The notes below the pieces were generated by a model. That model ran no database searches. It saw nothing but the letters and a program-made list of their open reading frames with translations, and was not told the DNA's origin. Below, piece by piece: positions 23,408 through 32,306 of a stretch of DNA of 64,000 bases. Origin of the DNA: Actinomycetospora sp. NBRC 106378 (GTDB taxonomy: Bacteria; Actinomycetota; Actinomycetes; Mycobacteriales; Pseudonocardiaceae); contig NZ_BSTT01000003.1 of the NCBI RefSeq assembly GCF_030269685.1, positions 434,001 to 498,000 of the forward strand, written 5' to 3'. Within the stretch, counting starts at the first letter, position 1. Every line of letters starts with the position of its first letter. Position numbers and translations under genes: made by a program.

Positions 23408-24036
23408 GGACCCGGACGGTAGGGCGGCGCGGGAACGGTCGCCATGACCTCGGAGGTCATGATCCCGCGCAGGAGCGCGTCGACGAGGCGCCGCGCCCAC
23501 CCGGCGTCGACCGGTTCGCGTGCCAGCAGCAACCGGAAGTGCACCGGGCCGACGAGCATCTCGACGGTCAGCCGGGGGTCGACCGTGTCCGGCAGCTCGC
23601 CGCGCCCGATCGCGCGCGTGACCATGGCGACCGAGCCCGCGGACCGCTCGGCCCAGAAGCGTCGGCGGGCCTCGGCCATCGCCGGCAGGTCGTCGCCGAG
23701 GGCGAGGACCTGGTCGAGCGCCCGCCCGACCGGCGTGGCCAGGAACGCGGCGAGCGCGACGGCGTAGGCGACGAGGTCGTCGCGCAGACGCCCGGTGTCG
23801 GGCACCCGCAGCTCGTGCTCCGTCGTCCGCAGCAGCGCGTCGAGCAGGACCCCCTCCCGGCTCCCCCAGCGGCGGTAGATCGACGTCTCGTGCACCCCGG
23901 CGAGCGTGGCGACCGCCGCGATGCGGAAGTCGGCCAGCCCGCGGGCCAGGAGCACCTGGATCGCGGCGTCGAGGACGGCCTCCCGGACCCGGGCGGACCG
24001 GCCGCCGGGCCGGCGCCGCACCTCCGGAGCGCCCAT
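23404..24036 (-). CDS. TetR-family transcriptional regulator
   Basis: 210 residues. The DNA-binding domain spans about residues 14-62 and contains FRIAAVATLAGVHETSIYRR followed by WGSREGVLLDA. The C-terminal ligand domain (TetR_C_11-like) has LVGPVHFRLLLAREPVD. Its start faces the CocE gene across 87 bp that contain a 24-bp dyad (24046-24069), a good self-operator and a likely control site for the hydrolase. The stop overlaps the XRE start. Confidence 0.85.
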   Translation of the reverse strand: MGAPEVRRRPGGRSARVREAVLDAAIQVLLARGLADFRIAAVATLAGVHETSIYRRWGSREGVLLDALLRTTEHELRVPDTGRLRDDLVAYAVALAAFLATPVGRALDQVLALGDDLPAMAEARRRFWAERSAGSVAMVTRAIGRGELPDTVDPRLTVEMLVGPVHFRLLLAREPVDAGWARRLVDALLRGIMTSEVMATVPAPPYRPGP

Positions 24037-24045
24037 CGCCGCACA

Positions 24046-24069
24046 CTAACGCAAGTCCACTTGGCTTAG
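24046..24069. promoter_or_regulatory. Probable TetR operator between tetR and the CocE hydrolase gene
   Basis: CTAACGCAAGT-CC-ACTTGGCTTAG: 11-bp arms with 9 of 11 positions symmetric around a 2-bp centre. It starts 10 bp upstream of the TetR ATG and ends 55 bp before the hydrolase ATG. Confidence 0.6.
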
Positions 24070-24123
24070 CTGCCATGCGGTGCGCAGACTGCCGGGACCC
24101 ACGCCGGAGAGGAAGCCACCACC

Positions 24124-25635
24124 ATGCGCAACGAGCGGGACATCGCCGTCCCCACCCGCGACGGGACCCCCGTCGTCGTCGACGTCTTCCGTCCCGACGG
24201 GGAGGACCCGGTCCCGGTCATCGCCTCGATCAGCCCGTACGGCAAGGGCGTGCACTGGCCCGAGCGCTACCCGCAGTACGAGCACGTGCCCCACCACGAG
24301 CACATGGTCTGGGAGACCCCGGACCCGGTGTGGTGGACCGACCGCGGCTACGCGGTGCTGCGCGCCGACACCCGCGGCACCGGCGCGTCCCCGGGCCCGC
24401 TCGACCTCTACGGCCCCCGGGACGCCGAGGACTTCCACGACGTCATCGAGTGGGCCGGGACGCAGCCGTGGTCCACCGGGAAGGTCGCCTCCAGCGGCAT
24501 CTCCTGGCTCGCGATGATGGGGTGGCGGGCCGCCGCCCTGCAACCGCCGCACCTGGCCGCGGTGGTCGCGTGGGAGGGCTCGACCGACTTCTACCGCGAG
24601 GCCGCCTACCAGGGCGGCCTCTACGACCACGGCTTCATCGACTTCTGGTGGGCCCGGCAGATCGAGCCGCAGCGCACCGGCCCCGAGGGCGACGACTGGC
24701 GCGAGGTCCTGCCCGCCCACCCGCTGCTCGACGACTACCACCGGGCCCGCGCGACCGACCTCGGGAACATCACGGTCCCGTTGCTCTCCGGCGCGAACTG
24801 GGGCGGGGTCCAGCTGCACCTGCGCGGCAACGTCGAGGGGTGGCGCCGGGCCGCCTCGGAACACAAGTGGCTCGTCGCGTTCACCGGCACCCACATCGAC
24901 CCCTACTACGAGGACTGGGCGCTGGACCTGCAGGAACGCTTCCTCGACCGCTTCCTCAAGGGCGAGGCCGACCGGATGGACGGGGTCGCCCCGGTCCGGC
25001 TGGCGATCCGCCACGGCCGGGAGACCACGTGGCGCGACACCACCGACCTCCCGCTGCCGGGGACCGACTGGCGCGAGCTGTACCTGGGTGGGGGCGCCCT
25101 CGGCTTCGACCGCCCGGACGCCGACACGGTCCCCTACCCGTCGACGTTCGACACCGCTCCGGTCACCGAGCCGCTGGAGCTCACCGGCCCCGTGGCGCTG
25201 CGACTCTGGCTCACCGCGCAGCAGGACGACCTCGACGTCTTCGCCCGGCTCCACCACCTCGACGCGGACGGCGTCCCGATCCCCGCGGTCGGGCCGCAGG
25301 GACAGGACGTGCCCATGGCGATGGGGTGGTTGCGGGCCTCGCACCGCGAGACCGACCCGGAGCTCTCCGAGCCCCACCGCCCGTGGCACCCGCACACGCG
25401 CGAGCTCCCGCTCGTCCCGGGCGAGCCGACCCTGCTCGAGGTCGAGATCTGGCCGACCAGCATCACCCTCGCGCCCGGGGAACGCCTGCGGCTGGAGTTC
25501 GCCGTCTCCGACTCCGAGCTCGGCACGATGGCGCACGACCACCCGGACCTGCGGCGGCCGGCCGTCGGCGCCGTCGTGCACGTCGGCGGTGAGCACGCCT
25601 CGCACCTGCTCGTGCCGGTCATCCCCACGACGTGA
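24124..25635 (+). CDS. CocE/NonD family hydrolase (X-Pro dipeptidyl-peptidase S15-like)
   Basis: 503 residues from the ATG at 24124 with GAGAGGAAG upstream. The alpha/beta-hydrolase core starts at MRNERDIAVPTRDGTPVVVD. RADTRGTGASPGPLDLYG precedes the nucleophile elbow, SGISWLAMMG, where the Ser lies in GxSWxA (family GxSYxG). The cap helices run about 160-230, and GTHIDPYYEDWALD contains the likely catalytic His. The C-terminal jelly-roll (about 330-500) has FDTAPVTEPLELTGPVALRL. Enzymes of this group cleave esters or amides such as cocaine or glutaryl-cephalosporins. The substrate here is unknown. Probably controlled by the divergent TetR. Confidence 0.85.
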   Translation: MRNERDIAVPTRDGTPVVVDVFRPDGEDPVPVIASISPYGKGVHWPERYPQYEHVPHHEHMVWETPDPVWWTDRGYAVLRADTRGTGASPGPLDLYGPRDAEDFHDVIEWAGTQPWSTGKVASSGISWLAMMGWRAAALQPPHLAAVVAWEGSTDFYREAAYQGGLYDHGFIDFWWARQIEPQRTGPEGDDWREVLPAHPLLDDYHRARATDLGNITVPLLSGANWGGVQLHLRGNVEGWRRAASEHKWLVAFTGTHIDPYYEDWALDLQERFLDRFLKGEADRMDGVAPVRLAIRHGRETTWRDTTDLPLPGTDWRELYLGGGALGFDRPDADTVPYPSTFDTAPVTEPLELTGPVALRLWLTAQQDDLDVFARLHHLDADGVPIPAVGPQGQDVPMAMGWLRASHRETDPELSEPHRPWHPHTRELPLVPGEPTLLEVEIWPTSITLAPGERLRLEFAVSDSELGTMAHDHPDLRRPAVGAVVHVGGEHASHLLVPVIPTT

Positions 25636-25663
25636 CCGCCGGGCCGTAGGGCAGGGTGACGCC

Positions 25664-26380
25664 GTGACCTCCGTGGACCTGGCCGTCGAGATCGCCGCCG
25701 ACCCGGGTCGCGTGCGTTCCACCCTCGGCGCCGCGCTCGCGTTCTGGCTCCGTCCGACGGGGCTCGAGACCCGGGGCGACGGCGGCGAGACCGTGGTGGT
25801 GGTGACCGCGGACGAGCCGGTGCGGATCACCCACGACGACGACGGGCTCACCACCGAGATCGACGAGGGCCCGGCGACCGTGTCGACGGCGTGGACGGTG
25901 GCGGGCCGGGCCGACCGGACCACGGTGGTCACCTGCCGCTCCACCGGCGCGGCGGACCCCGAGGCGTTCGCCGAGCGGATGACGACGGTGCTCGTGGCCC
26001 TCGCCGCCCACCTCGAGCACTTCCCCGACCCGCCCGGCAGCGAGCTCCACGCCTGGGGGCCGTCGCGCGGGCGCACCTCGGAGTCCACCGCGGAGCAGGC
26101 CCACGCCCGCTTCCTGTCCCAGGTCGGAGTCGTCGCCCCGCGTCAGGAGTTCCACACCTTCCGCGGGCTCCCGGCGATGTCCGGCACGTGCCTGGAGCGC
26201 CGCGGCGGCCGGCACCACAGCGCCGCGGTCATCCTCCTCGACGACCCGGTCCCCGGCGTCGCGGTGTTCGCGACGAGCGGGACGCCGCCGGTGCACGAGG
26301 TCCGTGCCCTGCTCTTCGGCGACCAGACGGTGGCCGAGCGCCTCCAGGCCCAGTGGGCCGCGTGGCTCGCCGCCGCCTGA
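25664..26380 (+). CDS. SRPBCC-like protein of unknown function
   Basis: 238 residues from the GTG at 25664. The first half (to about residue 110) has the alternating-strand pattern and final helix of an SRPBCC/AHSA1 domain (TSVDLAVEIAADPGRVRSTL to MTTVLVALAAHLEHF). The second half (about 140-238) has VVAPRQEFHTFRGLPAMSG and AVFATSGTPPVHEVRALLFG, which I do not recognise. Same strand as the CocE gene, 28 bp after it, so probably the same transcript. The protein has no signal peptide. Confidence 0.6.
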   Translation: MTSVDLAVEIAADPGRVRSTLGAALAFWLRPTGLETRGDGGETVVVVTADEPVRITHDDDGLTTEIDEGPATVSTAWTVAGRADRTTVVTCRSTGAADPEAFAERMTTVLVALAAHLEHFPDPPGSELHAWGPSRGRTSESTAEQAHARFLSQVGVVAPRQEFHTFRGLPAMSGTCLERRGGRHHSAAVILLDDPVPGVAVFATSGTPPVHEVRALLFGDQTVAERLQAQWAAWLAAA

Positions 26381-26390
26381 GCACGCCGTC

Positions 26391-26437
26391 GTGAGGGGAG
26401 ATCCCGAGCGCTCTTATGAGGTGAGGGTTCCCCTCAC
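26391..26437. repeat. 47-bp hairpin repeat B, copy 1
   Basis: GTGAGGGGA at the left end and TCCCCTCAC at the right end make a perfect 9-bp stem; GAGCGCTC lies inside. It lies at the convergent 3' ends of the SRPBCC and DUF2071 genes and encodes the last codons of the latter, so it is well placed as a two-way terminator. Confidence 0.7.
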
Positions 26438-27175
26438 GCCGTAGGGCGACGGCCGCGCACCGGGAAGGCCGAAGCGGACCGAGACCCCCGGCGAGTAGTG
26501 CACGAGGTCCGGCGCGCGCCCCGCGAGCTGCGGGAACCCGGCCGCGGCGACCAGCTCGTCGTCGAACGCGGTGAGCTCGGCGGCGCGCAGCGGCCAGGGC
26601 TCGTGCACGTTCGGCACGTAGAGCGGCAGGCCGAGGTGGCGCTCGTGCAGGCCCCAGCGGGCGGTGAGGAACGTCGTCAGGTCGTCGGCGACCGGCTCCC
26701 CCGGCCGCACCCGCACGAGGCTGCGGTGCCCGCCCACCCGGGTGGTCGCCCGATAGGTCAGCTCGCCCTCGACGTGCCGGAAGTCCATCCGGGCCCAGCG
26801 GTAGGGCAGCCCGAACGCCACCTGTGCTCCGAGCACGACGGCGAGCCGGTCCGCGTCGAGCGACCGGAACACGATGCCGCGCCGGCCGCGCTCGTCGACG
26901 GTGTAGAGCCGCACGTTCGTCTCCAGGAACGTGCCGAAGAACGGGATGGACGGCCCGCGCGACACCCCGGCGCCGACCATGCGGAACGGGATGAGACCGA
27001 CGTAGGTGCTCGACCCGCCGTCGGGAACGTCGGGATGCACCCCCGGCGGCAGGAACGGGGCCACCTCCGCCGGCTCGACGGCCCAGTGCAGGAAGGCGGC
27101 GTCGCACCAGGACTGGGTCATCATCGTGGGGCCGGTGAAGGGCGGGGCCGTGGCGTCGACGGGTTCCGGGGTCAC
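26414..27175 (-). CDS. DUF2071 (YqjF-like) protein
   Basis: 253 residues from the GTG at 27175. MTQSWCDAAFLHWAVEPAEV is the DUF2071 opening; PFLPPGVHPDVPDGGSSTYV, FLETNVRLYTVDERGRRGIV and FGLPYRWARMDF follow in family order. DUF2071 proteins share the acetoacetate-decarboxylase fold, but their reaction is unknown. The last seven or so codons and the TAA lie within hairpin repeat B copy 1. It diverges from a methyltransferase gene with 42 bp between starts. Confidence 0.8.
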   Translation of the reverse strand: MTPEPVDATAPPFTGPTMMTQSWCDAAFLHWAVEPAEVAPFLPPGVHPDVPDGGSSTYVGLIPFRMVGAGVSRGPSIPFFGTFLETNVRLYTVDERGRRGIVFRSLDADRLAVVLGAQVAFGLPYRWARMDFRHVEGELTYRATTRVGGHRSLVRVRPGEPVADDLTTFLTARWGLHERHLGLPLYVPNVHEPWPLRAAELTAFDDELVAAAGFPQLAGRAPDLVHYSPGVSVRFGLPGARPSPYGVRGTLTS

Positions 27176-27217
27176 CGGACGGGAGTGCCCGCGAACCGGT
27201 TCGGGAACATCACCGCT

Positions 27218-27832
27218 GTGGCCGATACCGACCTGACGTTCCCCCGGGGATTCTTCGACCGCTCCGATCCCCGCGACGACGCCGTCTTCTACGGCCCCCC
27301 GCGGCTGGTGCAGCACATCGACGACGCCGCCGTCGCGGCGGTGAGCGCCTACTACGACGAGGTGGGGGTGGACGGCGACGTCCTGGACCTCATGTCGTCG
27401 TGGGTCTCGCACCTCTCCACCCCGCCGCGGCACCTCACCGTGCTCGGCATGAACCACGCCGAGCTGCGCGCCAACACGTGGGCGCACGAGCGGGTGGTGC
27501 ACGACCTCAACACCGACCCCACCCTCCCCTTCGCCGACGCCTCCTTCGACACGGTCGTCAGCACCGTGTCGGTCGACTACCTCACCCGGCCCGTCGAGGT
27601 GTTCCGCGAGGTCGCCCGCGTCCTGCGCCCGGGCGGGCCGTTCGCGATCACGTTCTCCAACCGCTGCTTCCCGACGAAGGCGGTGCGCGGCTGGCTCTCC
27701 ACCGACGACGCCGGGCACGTGCGGATCGTGCGGGACTACTTCGCGGCGTCGGGAGCGTTCGCCGAGCCCGTCGACCAGCAGCGTCCCTCGGCGGGCGACC
27801 CGGTGTTCGCGGTGTGTGCCACGCGCCTGTGA
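27218..27832 (+). CDS. Class I SAM-dependent methyltransferase
   Basis: 204 residues from the GTG at 27218. DVLDLMSSWVSHLSTPPRHL is a variant motif I (hydrophobic strand then DLMSSW rather than a Gly loop). NHAELRANTW, LPFADASFDTVVSTVSVDYL and REVARVLRPGGPFAITFSN give motifs II to IV. This version of motif I is seen in a group of small methyltransferase-like proteins without known substrate. It precedes the DUF427 gene by 19 bp, so the two probably share a transcript. Confidence 0.78.
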   Translation: MADTDLTFPRGFFDRSDPRDDAVFYGPPRLVQHIDDAAVAAVSAYYDEVGVDGDVLDLMSSWVSHLSTPPRHLTVLGMNHAELRANTWAHERVVHDLNTDPTLPFADASFDTVVSTVSVDYLTRPVEVFREVARVLRPGGPFAITFSNRCFPTKAVRGWLSTDDAGHVRIVRDYFAASGAFAEPVDQQRPSAGDPVFAVCATRL

Positions 27833-27851
27833 GGAGGTGTACGAAGGACCC

Positions 27852-28655
27852 ATGGCACTGACGCGCTTCGGCGGACCGCTGTCGAGGAACCTGCCCGAGA
27901 CCCGCACCTTCACCGTCGAGGGTCCCGCGCACTCGTTGCTGCTCCAGCCGTTCCGCCGGCGCGTGCGGGCCGTCGTGGACGACGTCGTCGTGCTCGACAC
28001 CGCGGCCGGCTCCCTGCTCTTCGAGACCGGGCTGGGCCCGCAGCTCTACGTGCCCGAGGGCGACGTGCGGTCCGACCTGCTCAGCCCGAGCGACACCGTC
28101 ACGCACTGCCCGTTCAAGGGCGACGCCTCCTACCGGCACCTGACCGTCGGGTCGCGCACCATCCCCGACGCCGTGTGGGCCTACCCCGACCCGAAGCCGG
28201 ACGCCGCCTGGCTCGCGGGCCTCGTGGCGCTGCCGATGAGCGCGGCGGACCACTGGTTCGACGAGGACGTCGAGGTGCTCGGGCACCTGCCCGACCCGTA
28301 CCACCGGGTCGACCTGCGCCCGACGAGCCGTCGGGTCACCGTCACCGCTCCGGACGGCACGGAGATCGCGTCGACGACGTCGGCGGTCCTGCTCGACGAG
28401 ACCGGCCTGGACGTGCGGTTCTATCTCTCGCCCGACGACGTGCGGGGCGAGCTGGTGCGCAGCGACACCACCACCGTCTGCCCCTACAAGGGCGTGTCCA
28501 CGTACTGGACGGTGCGGACCGGCGACACGAGCGTGGTCGACGGGGCGTGGTCCTACGAGCAGCCGATCGACGAGTCGCGCGGCATCGCGGGTCGGGTGTG
28601 CTTCTCCGACGACTTCACGGTGACGGTGGAGGCGGTGCCGTCGGTGGGGTCGTAG
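27852..28655 (+). CDS. Protein with two tandem DUF427 domains
   Basis: 267 residues from the ATG at 27852 with GAAGGA five bases upstream; earlier in-frame codons lack a site. Two DUF427 units are visible, at about residues 35-125 and 155-260, each with the phrase CP(F/Y)KG(D/V)xSY (CPFKGDASYRHLTVG and CPYKGVSTYWTVRTG) and a trailing W-x-Y strand. DUF427 folds as a small beta barrel of unknown function. Its 3' end overlaps the convergent DinB gene by 41 bp. Confidence 0.82.
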   Translation: MALTRFGGPLSRNLPETRTFTVEGPAHSLLLQPFRRRVRAVVDDVVVLDTAAGSLLFETGLGPQLYVPEGDVRSDLLSPSDTVTHCPFKGDASYRHLTVGSRTIPDAVWAYPDPKPDAAWLAGLVALPMSAADHWFDEDVEVLGHLPDPYHRVDLRPTSRRVTVTAPDGTEIASTTSAVLLDETGLDVRFYLSPDDVRGELVRSDTTTVCPYKGVSTYWTVRTGDTSVVDGAWSYEQPIDESRGIAGRVCFSDDFTVTVEAVPSVGS

Positions 28656-29310
28656 CCCGCTGGTCCTCCGTGGCCAGGAGGACCTCACGCAGGGTCTGGG
28701 CCTGCCCGGCCCGCCGAGCGGTCTCGGTGATCAGGTGCAGGAGGATCCAACGCAGCTCGATGTGCCCGCGGCGGTCGTCGCGGACGGCGTCGTCGAGCGA
28801 CTCGGCGCCGGCGAGCGCGTCGCGGCCCTTCTCACACACCTCCTGGTAGGCGCCGACCAGGATCGCGGGGTCGTCCAGTTCGGAGAACCGGAAGGGCGCG
28901 TCGGCGTCGTCGACGTAGCTGAAGGTGTAGGCCGCCCGACCGCCCCGCTCCCCCCAGCGCTCCACCAGCCAGGTGCGTTCGAGGTCGGTCAGCAGCCGGA
29001 CGATGCCCACCAGCGAGGCACCGGACTCGGGGACCCGACGGCGCAGGGCGCGGTGCGGCAGCCCGTCGAGGGACGAGACCACCTGCGCCCGGAAGTAGTC
29101 GAGCCAGCCCTCGAGCGCCTCCCGCTCGTCGGCGACCTGGGGGGGCTGCAGGCGACGCACCGGCGCCCGGAAGACGACCTCGTCGTCGACCGCGACCACG
29201 TCGGCGACGACGAGGTCGTCCGTCGCGGCCGTGCCGACCGTGTCCGCGGCGTCGGCCGGTTCGTCCTTGACGTTCCTGGTCGAGGGGTGCTGGGGGTCGT
29301 CGATGCTCAC
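28615..29310 (-). CDS. DinB-like (DUF664) protein with acidic N-terminus
   Basis: 231 residues from the GTG at 29310. A disordered, acidic first 45 residues precede a four-helix DinB fold: EREALEGWLDYFRAQVVSSL begins it, SGASLVGIVRLLTDLERTWL carries the first metal-type position, and DRRGHIELRWILLHLITETA matches the last helix with the usual HxxxH region. Members bind a divalent metal and some are mycothiol- or bacillithiol-dependent transferases. The thiol cofactor here would be mycothiol, as in other actinobacteria. Overlaps the DUF427 gene tail to tail. Confidence 0.8.
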   Translation of the reverse strand: MSIDDPQHPSTRNVKDEPADAADTVGTAATDDLVVADVVAVDDEVVFRAPVRRLQPPQVADEREALEGWLDYFRAQVVSSLDGLPHRALRRRVPESGASLVGIVRLLTDLERTWLVERWGERGGRAAYTFSYVDDADAPFRFSELDDPAILVGAYQEVCEKGRDALAGAESLDDAVRDDRRGHIELRWILLHLITETARRAGQAQTLREVLLATEDQRATTPPTAPPPPSP

Positions 29311-29428
29311 CGTGGTCCCGCCGTCCGGGGTCCCGGGGAGCGCTCGCCGGGACGTGATCGCGGCGGCCCAGCATGCCCGGACCGGTCGCGCACGACAAGA
29401 CGGCCCGCGGGTGACACGACCGATCGGC

Positions 29429-29911
29429 CTAGGACGACTGCGCGACGAGTGCCTCGAGGGCCGGCAGGGCGGCGGCCAGGGCCTCACGGTGCCCCTCCGG
29501 CAGCCGCTCCAGGCGCTCGGCCAGCATCGCGGTCCGCTCGGTACGCAGCCGCTCGATCATCGCGCGGCCGTCCGCGGACAGCTCCACGAGTGCGGACCGG
29601 GCGTCCTGCGGGTCCGGGGTGCGCACGAGCAGCCCGGCGTCGTCGAGCGCGGCCAGCACGCGGCTCATCGTGGGCGGGGTGACCGCCTCACGGCGGGCGA
29701 GCTCGGAGAGCCGCAGGGGCTCGTGCTCCTCGAGGGTCACGAGCACCGAGGTCTGCAGCGGGGGCAGCACGGCCCCGGAGTCGACGCGGATCCGTCGGTT
29801 CAGCCGGCCGACGGCGAGCCGGAGCCGTGCCGGGAGCATCGGATCGTGCGGGTCGGTCCGCTCCCCCACTCCCATCGGGGAGGCCGCCAGGTCGGACGAG
29901 GTCGTTGCCAT
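29429..29911 (-). CDS. MarR-family transcriptional regulator
   Basis: 160 residues from the ATG at 29911. The winged helix-turn-helix at about residues 55-120 includes LRLSELARREAVTPPTMSRV, and the wing reads DPQDARSALVELSADGRAM. The N-terminal 25 residues are loose and poor in structure, while the C-terminal pair of helices is typical for the dimer. It is flanked by single genes on the same strand (DinB 118 bp downstream, coaA 106 bp upstream), so its target is not evident from position. Confidence 0.8.
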   Translation of the reverse strand: MATTSSDLAASPMGVGERTDPHDPMLPARLRLAVGRLNRRIRVDSGAVLPPLQTSVLVTLEEHEPLRLSELARREAVTPPTMSRVLAALDDAGLLVRTPDPQDARSALVELSADGRAMIERLRTERTAMLAERLERLPEGHREALAAALPALEALVAQSS

Positions 29912-30017
29912 ACCTCATCATCCCACCCCGGGGACCCTGAGGTCACCACCGGGCGCGTGTTTCTTGCCGCTTTCGTCCGATTCGTCGCAGAGGCAGTAGC
30001 CCGTTCGGCCCTGTCGA

Positions 30018-30953
30018 TCACAGTTTGCGCAGGCGGATCCGTCGCACGGCGTGATCAGGTCCCTTGGTGAGCACCAGGCCCGCGCGGGATCGGGTCGGCG
30101 CGATGTTCTCGCGGAGGTTCGGCCCGTTGATCTCGTCCCAGATCTGCGACGCCCGCTCGCGTGCAGCGGCCTCGTCCATCTCGGCGTAGCGGCGGAAGTA
30201 CGACGCCGGGTCGCGGAACGCCGTCTGGCGCAGCGCGAGGAACCGCTCGATGTACCAGCGGCGCACGTCGGTGGGGTGCGCGTCGACGTAGATGGAGAAG
30301 TCGATGAGGTCGCTGACCGCGAGGGCGCTGGCCCGCTCCCCCGTCTGCGGTGCCGGCTGCAGGACGTTGAGCCCCTCCAGCACGAGGATGTCCGGCCGGG
30401 TGACCGGCCGCTGCTCGTCGAGGACGTCGTAGACCAGGTGGGAGTAGACGGGGGCGGGCACCTCGGGCTTGCCCGCCTTGATGTCGGAGACGAACCGCAG
30501 GAGCGCCCGCCGGTCGTAGGACTCCGGGAAGCCCTTGCGGGCCATGATCCCGCGCCGTTCGAGCTCGGCGTTCGGGTAGAGGAAGCCGTCGGTGGTCACC
30601 AGCGCCACGTTCGGGTGGTCCGACCAGCGGGCGAGGAGCAGACGCAGCAGGCGGGCGGTGGTCGACTTCCCCACCGACACCGACCCGGCGATCCCGACCA
30701 CGAACGGCGTCCGTTCCTCGTCCTGGCGCAGGAAGGTCCGGTAGGCCTCGAGGAGCCCCGCGCTCGCCCGGACGTGCAGGTCGAGCAGGCGCGACAGCGG
30801 CAGGTAGACGTCGCGGACGTCGTCCAGGTCGACCGGGTCACCGAGGGACCGCAGCTCCTCGAGCTCGGCGGCGGTCAGGGGGAGGTCGTCGGACTCGTCC
30901 CGCAGGGCCGCCCAGGAGGCGCGGTCGAAGTCGACGAACGGGGACCCGCTCAT
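30018..30953 (-). CDS. coaA: Type I pantothenate kinase
   Basis: 311 residues, the normal CoaA length. The P-loop is [15 protein letters not shown] (about 88-102). [17 protein letters not shown] is the conserved phrase after the second strand; [35 protein letters not shown] and LEGLNVLQP follow. The enzyme phosphorylates pantothenate with ATP in the first step of coenzyme A synthesis and is inhibited by CoA in this family. Single-gene unit; 106 bp upstream of the MarR gene on the same strand. Confidence 0.95.
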   Translation of the reverse strand: MSGSPFVDFDRASWAALRDESDDLPLTAAELEELRSLGDPVDLDDVRDVYLPLSRLLDLHVRASAGLLEAYRTFLRQDEERTPFVVGIAGSVSVGKSTTARLLRLLLARWSDHPNVALVTTDGFLYPNAELERRGIMARKGFPESYDRRALLRFVSDIKAGKPEVPAPVYSHLVYDVLDEQRPVTRPDILVLEGLNVLQPAPQTGERASALAVSDLIDFSIYVDAHPTDVRRWYIERFLALRQTAFRDPASYFRRYAEMDEAAARERASQIWDEINGPNLRENIAPTRSRAGLVLTKGPDHAVRRIRLRKL

Positions 30954-31020
30954 GAGGTCCCATTCTCGTCACGATCACCCACGCGACGGCCACCGGCTGT
31001 CCGCCAGGTCACGGGCTGCA

Positions 31021-31761
31021 TCAATTCCGGTCGTCTCCCCGGTACCCCAGCTGCCGCACGGACTGCACCGCGTACTCGACGACCACCACGGCCGGCGGGA
31101 GGCCCAGCACGTGCACCACGCCCGCCGCCACGTCGGCGGGCTCGAGACCCTCGTCGTGCATGCGCTCCCCGAAGGCGTCGGCGTTCTCCTGCCCGGCCAC
31201 GAGGTCGGTGGCGACGAACCCCGGCGACACCGTCGTCACCCGCACCCCGCGCGGCCCCACCTCGAGACGCAGCGTCTCGGCCACCGCGTGCGCGGCGTGC
31301 TTGCTGGCGGCGTAGACGCCGCCGGCAGCCGAGGCCACCCGCCGTCCGGACATCGAGGAGACGATCACGACGGTGCCGCCCGGTCCGAGGTGCCCCAGCA
31401 CGGCACGGGTGGCGGTGAGCAGGCCGGTGACGTTGACGTCGAGCACGTCGCGCCACACCGCGGGGTCGGTCTCCCCGACCGCACCGAGCGCCATGATCCC
31501 GGCGGCCAGCACGACGTCGTCGATGCCGCCGAGCTCGGCGGCGACCGCGTCGACGGCCCCACCGATCGACGCGGCGTCGGTCACGTCGCCCGCCGCCACG
31601 GCGGCGCCCCCGAGCGTGTCCGCCAGCTCCGCCAACCGGTCCCGACGCCGGGCCACGAGCCCGAGCCGGGCGCCGGCGGCGCCCGCCGCCTCCGCGACGG
31701 CCGCTCCGATGCCGGAGGAGGCACCGACGACGAGGACGCGGCGACCGCGCAGGCTGTCCAC
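31021..31761 (-). CDS. Short-chain dehydrogenase/reductase
   Basis: 246 residues. VLVVGASSGIGAAVAEAAGA is the NADP(H) Rossmann start (GxxxGIG with Arg in VARRRDR). The LAAGIM segment replaces the usual NNAG. The catalytic Ser lies in VIVSSMSGRR and YxxxK in YAASKHA. After the catalytic centre the protein has SPGFVATDLVAGQEN. The preferred substrate is unknown. It diverges from the PPOX gene with 70 bp between starts. Confidence 0.85.
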   Translation of the reverse strand: MDSLRGRRVLVVGASSGIGAAVAEAAGAAGARLGLVARRRDRLAELADTLGGAAVAAGDVTDAASIGGAVDAVAAELGGIDDVVLAAGIMALGAVGETDPAVWRDVLDVNVTGLLTATRAVLGHLGPGGTVVIVSSMSGRRVASAAGGVYAASKHAAHAVAETLRLEVGPRGVRVTTVSPGFVATDLVAGQENADAFGERMHDEGLEPADVAAGVVHVLGLPPAVVVVEYAVQSVRQLGYRGDDRN

Positions 31762-31831
31762 CCGACCAGCCTAGTGAGCACCGTTGATCACGACGCGCCG
31801 TGCGGTGGCGCGCGCCCGTAGGCTGACGTCC

Positions 31832-32296
31832 GTGGCGAACACGGCGACGAACGACCGGGTCGGACGCGAGGAACTGATCGAGTTCCTGCGCACGCGGCAC
31901 AAGGCCATCGTGGTGACCCGACGCGGCGACGGCGGGGACCAGACCTCGCCGGTGACCCTCGGCATCGATGCGGACGGCCGCCTGCTGGTGTCGACCTACC
32001 CCGAGCGCGCGAAGGTCGCGAACATCCGCAAGGAGCCGCGCGTGGCGATGTGCGTGCTCTCCGACGACTTCGACGGCCCGTGGGTGCACGTCGAGGGCAC
32101 GGCCGAGGTGCTCGACCTGCCCGACGCGCTCGACCCGCTCTGCGAGTACTTCCGCTCCATCTCCGGGGAGCACTCGGACTGGGACGAGTACAAGGAGGCC
32201 ATGGCGAAGCAGGGCAAGTGCATCATCCGGCTCACCGTCGAGCACTGGGGTCCGATCGCCACCGGGGGCTTCCCGGCCCGGCTGAACAAGGGGTAA
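31832..32296 (+). CDS. PPOX-class F420-dependent oxidoreductase
   Basis: 154 residues from the GTG at 31832. The split-barrel flavin/deazaflavin-binding fold is recognisable from EFLRTRHKAIVVTRRGDGGD, SPVTLGIDADGRLLVSTYPE, RAKVANIRKEPRVAMCVLSD and VHVEGTAEVLD. It resembles the F420-binding Rv1155/Rv2074 group. Such enzymes reduce small conjugated substrates in the cytosol; biliverdin reduction is known for one relative. A FMN-dependent role cannot be excluded. Confidence 0.82.
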   Translation: MANTATNDRVGREELIEFLRTRHKAIVVTRRGDGGDQTSPVTLGIDADGRLLVSTYPERAKVANIRKEPRVAMCVLSDDFDGPWVHVEGTAEVLDLPDALDPLCEYFRSISGEHSDWDEYKEAMAKQGKCIIRLTVEHWGPIATGGFPARLNKG

Positions 32297-32306
32297 CTCT
32301 CTCCTC

